A stretch of 11,588 nucleotides of DNA, taken from the NCBI GenBank assembly GCA_030740335.1, contig JASLXL010000020.1:1-11588 (forward strand), read 5' to 3'. The position numbers were made by a program, and so were the translations under genes. The stretch is from SAR202 cluster bacterium. GTDB taxonomy: Bacteria > Chloroflexota > Dehalococcoidia > SAR202 > CAJWER01. Shown piece by piece: positions 6,856 through 11,588 of the stretch (the first letter of the stretch is position 1; every line of letters begins with the position of its first letter). Under the pieces are notes generated by a model that was given only the letters and a program-made list of their open reading frames with translations, was not told where the DNA came from and ran no database searches.

Positions 6856-9192
6856 ATGCCGTCCACACCCCTGACCGAGGCCGATCTGAAGTCCGCGCTT
6901 CCGGACATGTCCACTACCCGCGTCGTCAAGGACGCGAGCGACCCCATTGAGATATTTCGCGATGCCCAGGGCATTCCCCATGTTCGAGCACGCTCGTACC
7001 ACGATGCCTTTTTCGGCCAGGCGTTCGCCGCGTCCCAGGACCGGCTCTGGCACATGGAGCACGATCGCAGGCTGGCCTATGGCCGCTGGGCCGAGATCGT
7101 GGGCGAGTCTGGAGTTGAACAGGACGTCCTGATGCGACGCATGCGAATAAGGGCATCGGTCGAGGCAGACTACGAAGCCCTAAGTCTGGCCGCGAAGTCG
7201 ATGTTGGACGCCTATGCCTCAGGGGTAAATGCTTTCATTAACGGGCCAGACCCACTTCCGGTCGAGTACGTAATGGTGGAGACGGCCCCTGAACCGTGGC
7301 AGCCCTGGGATTGCCTTGCAGTCTTCAAGGCAAGGCATATCCTCATGGGGGTCTACGAAGGAAAGCTCTGGCGGGCCCGCCTGATCAACGAACTGGGCGT
7401 CCGGGCGGCGGCGGAAATACTGCCTGCGTATCCGCAGGGCAATCTGCAAATCACGCCGCCTGGCACGGAGTACAGTGGCGACGACTGGGCGGCTCTCGTC
7501 CAGCTTAGCGCAGGTGCAGAGTACGCCAGTTGGCTCAAGAACGTTGAGAGCGGAAGCAATAGCTGGCTGCTTTCGGGCTCTCGGACCGCCTCGGGCAAGC
7601 CGCTCCTTGCGGGCGACCCACACCGAGGTCTGGACACACCGAACGTCTACTATCAGAACCACGTCGCGTGTCCCGAGTTCGATGCCATCGGACTGTCGTT
7701 TCCCGGCTGCCCAGGATTCCCTCACTTCGGCCACAACGAACATGTGGCCTGGTGTGTCACGCACGCCCAGGCCGACTATCAGGACGTCTACCTCGAAAAA
7801 TTCGAGGCCGGCTCGCCGTCGACCTACGAGTTCCAGGGCGAGTCACTGGAGGTGGGTCAAAAACACGAGGTTATCGCGGTCCGTGGCAGCTCTCCTGTCG
7901 AGATCGAAACGATCTGGACCCACCACGGCCCAATCATCGCCGGCAACCCAGCCTCAGGCTATGGCATAGCTCTGAAGTACACAGCCCTGGACGGGCCCAA
8001 CAAGTGGTCTGAGTGCCTGCCTCGGATGCTCAGGGCGCGGTCGGTCGATGACATGGACGAGGCCATGAGGAGCTGGGTCGACCCGTCCAATAACTTCATG
8101 TTCGCCGACACCCAGGGCGACATCGAATATCTAAACAGAGGGCGCCTGCCGGTGCGGCCCGAGCTGAATGCGTGGCTTCCGGTGCCGGGATGGAGTGGCG
8201 ACTACGAGTGGAATGGCTCGGTTCCGTTCGACGAGTTGGTGAGGTCCCGGAATCCGAGCGCAGGCTATATCGTCACCGCCAACAACCGGATCGCTGGCGA
8301 CGACTATCCACACTACATCGCCCTGCACTACTCGCCGGACTACCGCGCCCGCCGCATCAAGGACCGCCTAGAAGTGCTGGACGGGGCTACTGTGGACGAC
8401 ATGGCGGCGGTCCACACGGAGGCCGTCTCGATTCCTGCGCAGGTCTACACCGCTCTGCTCGTCAGAGTAACGCCCGGAGACAAGGCATCCGCACTGGCGT
8501 TGGAAAAGTTGAAGGGCTGGGACGGTAGCATGGCCGCTAATGAAATTGCCCCCACCGTATACAGTGCCTTCAGACTCAGCCTCGAACGCACATTGATCAA
8601 TCACAATCTGAAAGATCTCGCCAACGACGCGCTATCGGCTTCCGGTCGGGGCGCGCCGATGCATGTCGCTCAACTCCATGCCCGGTTCACAGCTGCCGCC
8701 CAAAACGGCGACACGTCAGTACTGCCACCGAACACCGATTGGAACTTGGCTCTGTCAATGGCACTGACCGAGGGCGTTGCGTTTCTACAACAAGAGTACG
8801 GGGAGGATATGGATTCCTGGGAGTGGGGCAAGGTACACACGACGAACCCCAAACACACACTATCGGTCGCCTTCCCGGAATCAGCACTGCTATTGGACCC
8901 GCCAGTTGTACCAATGTCGGGCGATGGTGACACACCGCACTCGGCTGGATACGATGCCTCCGAGCCCTTCGACGTTACCGGAACATCCGTGGCTCGCTAC
9001 GTCTTCGACCTCAAAGACTGGTCGCGATCCCGATGGATAACTCCGCTGGGCTCGTCCGGCCATCCCGGCAGCCCCCACTACACCGATCAGGTAACCGCGT
9101 GGGGCCAACGTGACCTAGTCCCAATGCTCTACGACTGGGACAGGATCGAGGCAGAGGCAGAGAGCAGACAGCAGCTGTGTACTGGAGGATAG
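6856..9192 (+). CDS. Penicillin acylase family protein (Ntn-hydrolase precursor)
   Basis: A 778-residue precursor of the penicillin G/cephalosporin/acyl-homoserine-lactone acylase family (peptidase S45), which cleaves amide-linked acyl groups from amines. The ATG at 6856 has GGAG 6 bases upstream. Residues about 28-80 hold the usual alpha-chain start (IEIFRDAQGIPHVRARS, FGQAFAASQDRLWHMEHDRR). The autocatalytic site is expected at G233-S234 in ESGSNSWLLSGSRTASGK; Ser234 would become the N-terminal nucleophile of the beta chain. Other family blocks follow: LLAGDPHRGLDTPNVYYQ, PGFPHFGHNEHVAW, FADTQGDIEYLNRGRLP, ANNRIAGDDYPHYI (Asn476/477, likely oxyanion-hole asparagine), and near the C-terminus SSGHPGSPHYTDQ. 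No signal peptide is visible, unlike classical periplasmic members, so the enzyme may be cytoplasmic. Substrate cannot be read from sequence. The downstream CocE-type gene is on the same strand but separated by the 9197-9644 unit. Confidence 0.94.
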   Translation: MPSTPLTEADLKSALPDMSTTRVVKDASDPIEIFRDAQGIPHVRARSYHDAFFGQAFAASQDRLWHMEHDRRLAYGRWAEIVGESGVEQDVLMRRMRIRASVEADYEALSLAAKSMLDAYASGVNAFINGPDPLPVEYVMVETAPEPWQPWDCLAVFKARHILMGVYEGKLWRARLINELGVRAAAEILPAYPQGNLQITPPGTEYSGDDWAALVQLSAGAEYASWLKNVESGSNSWLLSGSRTASGKPLLAGDPHRGLDTPNVYYQNHVACPEFDAIGLSFPGCPGFPHFGHNEHVAWCVTHAQADYQDVYLEKFEAGSPSTYEFQGESLEVGQKHEVIAVRGSSPVEIETIWTHHGPIIAGNPASGYGIALKYTALDGPNKWSECLPRMLRARSVDDMDEAMRSWVDPSNNFMFADTQGDIEYLNRGRLPVRPELNAWLPVPGWSGDYEWNGSVPFDELVRSRNPSAGYIVTANNRIAGDDYPHYIALHYSPDYRARRIKDRLEVLDGATVDDMAAVHTEAVSIPAQVYTALLVRVTPGDKASALALEKLKGWDGSMAANEIAPTVYSAFRLSLERTLINHNLKDLANDALSASGRGAPMHVAQLHARFTAAAQNGDTSVLPPNTDWNLALSMALTEGVAFLQQEYGEDMDSWEWGKVHTTNPKHTLSVAFPESALLLDPPVVPMSGDGDTPHSAGYDASEPFDVTGTSVARYVFDLKDWSRSRWITPLGSSGHPGSPHYTDQVTAWGQRDLVPMLYDWDRIEAEAESRQQLCTGG

Positions 9193-9196
9193 AGGC

Positions 9197-9217
9197 TGGG
9201 GAGGGGTTGGGGGCTGG
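9197..9217 (+). repeat. Left G-rich inverted repeat flanking the four-helix-bundle remnant
   Basis: The blocks TGGGG, AGGGGTTGGG and GGCTGG run consecutively here and recur in the same order, as reverse complement, at 9615-9644. Two gaps (3 and 6 bases) separate them in the right copy. All 21 aligned bases agree. The repeat starts 4 bases after the penicillin acylase stop codon. Confidence 0.65.
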
Positions 9218-9241
9218 ATGAAGCGCAGGAGAGAGCCCAAC

Positions 9242-9609
9242 GTGACTGTTCGCAACTACAAGGATTTGCGCATTTGGCAGCTTGGTATGAACATAGTTGA
9301 GTCGGTGTACGAGGCGACGCGAGGATTTCCGCAAGACCGCAAGAAAAGATGCATGGGCTGACCAGCCAATTACGAAGGGCAGATATGTCGATCCCGTCGA
9401 ACATTGCCAAATGTCACACCCGACAGCACAGTTCGAAGTACCTTCAGTACCTTGCAATCGATCAGGCTTCGCTTACAGAGGTAGAAACTAACATCGAGAT
9501 TTATGTTCGTCTAAAATAGGTATCTATAGACGGGCTCCCTGAGCTAACTTCTCGCCTGGACTTTTTAGGAAAACAGTTACGTGCCTTAAGAAAAGCGGTA
9601 TCGAGGTGA
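9242..9609 (+). pseudogene. Four-helix-bundle protein (23S rRNA intervening-sequence type) gene, frameshifted and with a nonsense codon
   Basis: Three pieces in two frames rebuild one protein of the PF05635/TIGR02436-type family. The first runs from GTG 9242 (AGGAG 10 bases upstream; in-frame ATG 9218 possible) with NYKDLRIWQLGMNIVESVY and RGFPQD. The frame is lost between about 9338 and 9354, where 17 bases stand in place of the roughly 9 expected before GLTSQ. The second piece, from 9355, reads GLTSQLRRADMSIPSNIA, then HSSKYLQYLAIDQASLTEVE, then NIEIYVRLK, and meets TAG at 9517-9519, where relatives have tyrosine. The third piece reads VSIDGLPELTSRLDFLGKQL and RALRKAVSR to TGA at 9607-9609. 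The family-typical AEG after SIPSNI is replaced by AKC. Intact relatives are about 115-125 residues, form four-helix bundles that pentamerise, and include bAvd of diversity-generating retroelements; no reverse transcriptase or variable repeat is seen here. Almost certainly non-functional. Confidence 0.85.
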
Positions 9610-9614
9610 CCTGA

Positions 9615-9644
9615 CCAGCCCCAGTTCCCAACCCCTAGACCCCA
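9615..9644 (-). repeat. Right C-rich inverted repeat, partner of 9197-9217
   Basis: CCAGCC (9615-9620), CCCAACCCCT (9627-9636) and CCCCA (9640-9644) are the reverse complements of the left-repeat blocks. On the minus strand the four G-runs also form a canonical G-quadruplex pattern (9619-9643). It ends 6 bases before the ribosome site of the next gene. Confidence 0.65.
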
Positions 9645-9650
9645 ATTCCT

Positions 9651-9655
9651 GGAGG
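9651..9655 (+). promoter_or_regulatory. Ribosome binding site GGAGG supporting TTG start at 9661
   Basis: GGAGG stands 5 bases before TTG 9661. The next in-frame ATG would remove about 18 residues and has no comparable site. Confidence 0.65.
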
Positions 9656-9660
9656 CTCCA

Positions 9661-11523
9661 TTGACTTACCAAGGCTCTTACCAACAGTACGACGTAGTCC
9701 GGCAGACCGACGTCATGATCCCAATGCGTGATGCTGTTCGGCTCGCGACGGATCTGTATATGCCGGCCGTAGATGGCAAGGTAGCCGCAGGGAAATTCCC
9801 CACCGTGCTTGTCCGCACACCCTATAACAAGGTGGCAGAGAGCGCCGTTCGCGACGCAAAGTTCCTTGCGCGCCGGGGATATGTGTGTGCACTGCAGGAC
9901 GTGCGAGGACGTTTCGCCTCGGAGGGCGAGTGGTACGCCTTTGCGAAGGAGGCTCCCGATGGCTACGACACCGTAGAGTGGCTTGGGACCCAGCCCTGGA
10001 GCGATGGCAAGGTCGGCACCATGGGCGACTCCTACGCTGGCAGCGACCAGGCTGCCTTGGCCACTATGGACCCACCACACCTTTCGACAATGATTGTCGC
10101 GGTTGGCGCTTCCAACTACTACCACAGCTCAATGCGACAGAACGGAACTGTGGAGCAGCGGTTCCTGATCTATGCATTCCGAATGGCGACCACGAGCAAG
10201 GAGGCGGAGGCGGACCCCGGCCTCAAGGCCGCCCTGCTGGAGGCGTTCGAGCAACACATGGGAGAGTACATAGAGCACTACCCGTTGCGTGAAGGATCCA
10301 CCGTGCTCAGCAGGATCCCTTCGTATGAGAAGTGGGCCATCGACATCCAGACCCACGGCGAATACGACGACTACTGGAAGCAGCGTGGCTACGCGATCTC
10401 CGAGTATTACGACGAACACGCCGACGTACCGACGCTGTATCTGGGAGGGTGGTACGACTCCTACGCCCGCAACACCTGCGAGAGCTACATCGCCCTGAGC
10501 AAGACCAAGAAGTCCCCCCAACATCTACTGATGGGACCATGGACCCACGGCAAGTACGAGGTCCCGTTTGCCGGAGAACTGTTCTTCGGGACCCAATCAC
10601 CGATCAACTACCTGGATCTGAAACTGGCATGGTTCGATGAGCACCTCAAGGGTCTAAATACCGAGGTGGGAGAGTGGTCGCCCGTAAGGATCTTCACCAT
10701 GGGTACGGACGATGGCAAACCCGGTATCCCAGGGTCACCAAAGGTCGGCGGCGACTACCTGGGGCACCTCAACCACGGGGGCTACTGGCGTAACGAGCCC
10801 GATTGGCCCCTGCCGGAAACAAATCTTACGCCGTATTACCTCCACGGCGACGGCTCTCTTTCGACACTGAGACCTGGTTCAGGCAACGACGAGACAACCG
10901 AATTCACGTACGACCCCAGTGACCCAGTGCCAACGATTGGCGGCGGCATTTCGGCGGCGGACGACTTCCTGCCCGCCGGGGGCTTCGACCAGCGGGGCCG
11001 GCCCGACCTCTTCGGAGCCCAGGACACGTTGCCCCTCAACGTGCGTGGCGATGTGCTCACGTTCCAAACGGCGCCCCTGGACGAAGACTTCGAGGTGACC
11101 GGGCCCATCACGATGCGTCTCTGGGCATCGTCATCCGCGGTAGACACCGATTTCACGGCGAAGCTGATAGACGTCTATCCCGGGGGTAAGGACCACCCCG
11201 AGGGGCTGGCCATGAACATCACGGATTCCATCCTTAGGGCCAGGTATCGCAACGGCTGGGACAGCCCCGAATTGATGACGCCAGGGGAGGCGTACGAGCT
11301 AGTCTTCGAACTATTTCCGACGTCCAACGTGTTCAGGAAAGGGCATCGCGTGCGCGTGGACATTAGCAGCAGCAACTGGCCGCGCTTCGACGTCAATCCA
11401 AACACGGGTGGCCCCCTGGGCCGCGACCGGGTATACAAAACAGCGCACCAGACCATCCATCATGGGCAAACTCGCGCCTCCCACATCGTGCTTCCACTGC
11501 AAGGTAAGAAGGCTGGACGCTAG
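9661..11523 (+). CDS. CocE/NonD family alpha/beta hydrolase (X-Pro dipeptidyl-peptidase S15-like)
   Basis: A 620-residue serine hydrolase of the cocaine esterase / alpha-amino-acid ester hydrolase / glutaryl-7-ACA acylase group, which cleaves esters or amides. The TTG start has GGAGG 5 bases upstream. The N-terminal alpha/beta-hydrolase domain opens with RDAVRLATDLYMP and contains Tyr55 in VRTPYNK (oxyanion-hole tyrosine in CocE), LQDVRGRFASEGEW, and the nucleophile elbow G122-D-S124-Y-A-G127. Asp266 in GGWYDSYARN and His296 in GPWTHGKY complete the triad. An alpha-helical cap lies at about residues 150-250. The C-terminal jelly-roll domain (about 335-610) shows PLDEDFEVTGPITMRLWASS, DTDFTAKLIDVYPGG and GHRVRVDISSSNWPRFDVNPN, typical of the S15 C-terminal domain. 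All catalytic residues are present and length is normal. No signal peptide, so probably cytoplasmic. Same strand as the penicillin acylase; substrate unknown. Confidence 0.94.
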   Translation: MTYQGSYQQYDVVRQTDVMIPMRDAVRLATDLYMPAVDGKVAAGKFPTVLVRTPYNKVAESAVRDAKFLARRGYVCALQDVRGRFASEGEWYAFAKEAPDGYDTVEWLGTQPWSDGKVGTMGDSYAGSDQAALATMDPPHLSTMIVAVGASNYYHSSMRQNGTVEQRFLIYAFRMATTSKEAEADPGLKAALLEAFEQHMGEYIEHYPLREGSTVLSRIPSYEKWAIDIQTHGEYDDYWKQRGYAISEYYDEHADVPTLYLGGWYDSYARNTCESYIALSKTKKSPQHLLMGPWTHGKYEVPFAGELFFGTQSPINYLDLKLAWFDEHLKGLNTEVGEWSPVRIFTMGTDDGKPGIPGSPKVGGDYLGHLNHGGYWRNEPDWPLPETNLTPYYLHGDGSLSTLRPGSGNDETTEFTYDPSDPVPTIGGGISAADDFLPAGGFDQRGRPDLFGAQDTLPLNVRGDVLTFQTAPLDEDFEVTGPITMRLWASSSAVDTDFTAKLIDVYPGGKDHPEGLAMNITDSILRARYRNGWDSPELMTPGEAYELVFELFPTSNVFRKGHRVRVDISSSNWPRFDVNPNTGGPLGRDRVYKTAHQTIHHGQTRASHIVLPLQGKKAGR

Positions 11524-11588
11524 GGTCTGGTAGGAGCCAGGAAGGGTATGGGAAACGAGAGATGGCCTCGCTGAGTCGCGTAATATGG

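Larger units (their letters stand above)
9197..9644 (+). mobile_element. Candidate small inverted-repeat-bounded unit carrying a decayed four-helix-bundle gene
   Basis: About 450 bases between the penicillin acylase and CocE-type genes are bounded by matching G-rich/C-rich inverted repeats, and almost the whole interior is one broken gene. A 7-base direct repeat CTGGAGG occurs just outside on both sides (9182-9188 and 9649-9655), which could be a target-site duplication. However, GGAGG also serves as the downstream ribosome site, so chance is possible. No transposase is encoded. Mobility is inference from structure. Confidence 0.35.

Noticed and set aside
9242..9609. Diversity-generating retroelement, because bAvd shares the four-helix-bundle family
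   Set aside because: No reverse transcriptase, template repeat or variable repeat found nearby.
11549..11588. Possible start of another gene (ATG 11562, open to the window edge)
   Set aside because: Only nine codons are visible and the ribosome site is poor; the ATG at 11549 stops after eight codons.
1..11588. tRNA or rRNA genes, CRISPR arrays, integrase or transposase genes
   Set aside because: Looked for on both strands; no cloverleaf, repeat-spacer pattern or recombinase motif was recognised.

Overview
The window looks like ordinary chromosomal DNA of a moderately GC-rich, free-living bacterium. Protein style and gene content suggest Chloroflexota (SAR202 or Dehalococcoidia-like). The pointers are a sarcosine-oxidase-type flavoenzyme, a cytoplasmic-looking penicillin acylase, a large CocE-type hydrolase, an MrfA helicase, YlxP, and a CTGAGCTTGTCGAAGG intergenic repeat. 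This assignment is inference, because no rRNA or other phylogenetic marker is present.

Layout. 1-726 (minus): 5' part of an exported protein ending at the window edge in an HEWVH zinc-peptidase motif. 883-2064 (plus, divergent): a monomeric sarcosine oxidase-like flavoprotein gene interrupted by an in-frame TAA at codon 59. 2203-2913 (minus): a 236-residue protein of unknown family, with a near-perfect 21-bp palindrome just upstream. 3089-5711 (plus): a two-gene unit, ylxP then an MrfA-type DNA-repair helicase. 5853-6713 (minus): a penicillin-binding/beta-lactamase-fold serine hydrolase. It is divergent from 6856-9192 (plus), a penicillin acylase family Ntn-hydrolase, and the two appear to share a promoter region. 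9242-9609: the decayed remnant of a four-helix-bundle (23S rRNA intervening-sequence-type) protein gene, enclosed by G-rich inverted repeats. 9661-11523 (plus): a CocE/NonD alpha/beta-hydrolase.

How the genes may work together. The right half carries three amide- or ester-cleaving enzymes from families known to act on beta-lactams or acylated amino compounds: a beta-lactamase fold, a penicillin acylase and CocE/S15. None has an export signal, which fits intracellular scavenging of acylated amino compounds; the sarcosine-oxidase relative could once have served the same N-compound catabolism. ylxP-mrfA is a separate housekeeping/repair unit.

The most unusual points are two broken genes (an in-frame nonsense codon in the flavoenzyme; a frameshift plus nonsense codon in the four-helix-bundle gene) and the compact, inverted-repeat-bounded unit of about 450 bp wedged between the penicillin acylase and CocE genes. 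That unit resembles a small, decayed mobile cassette.
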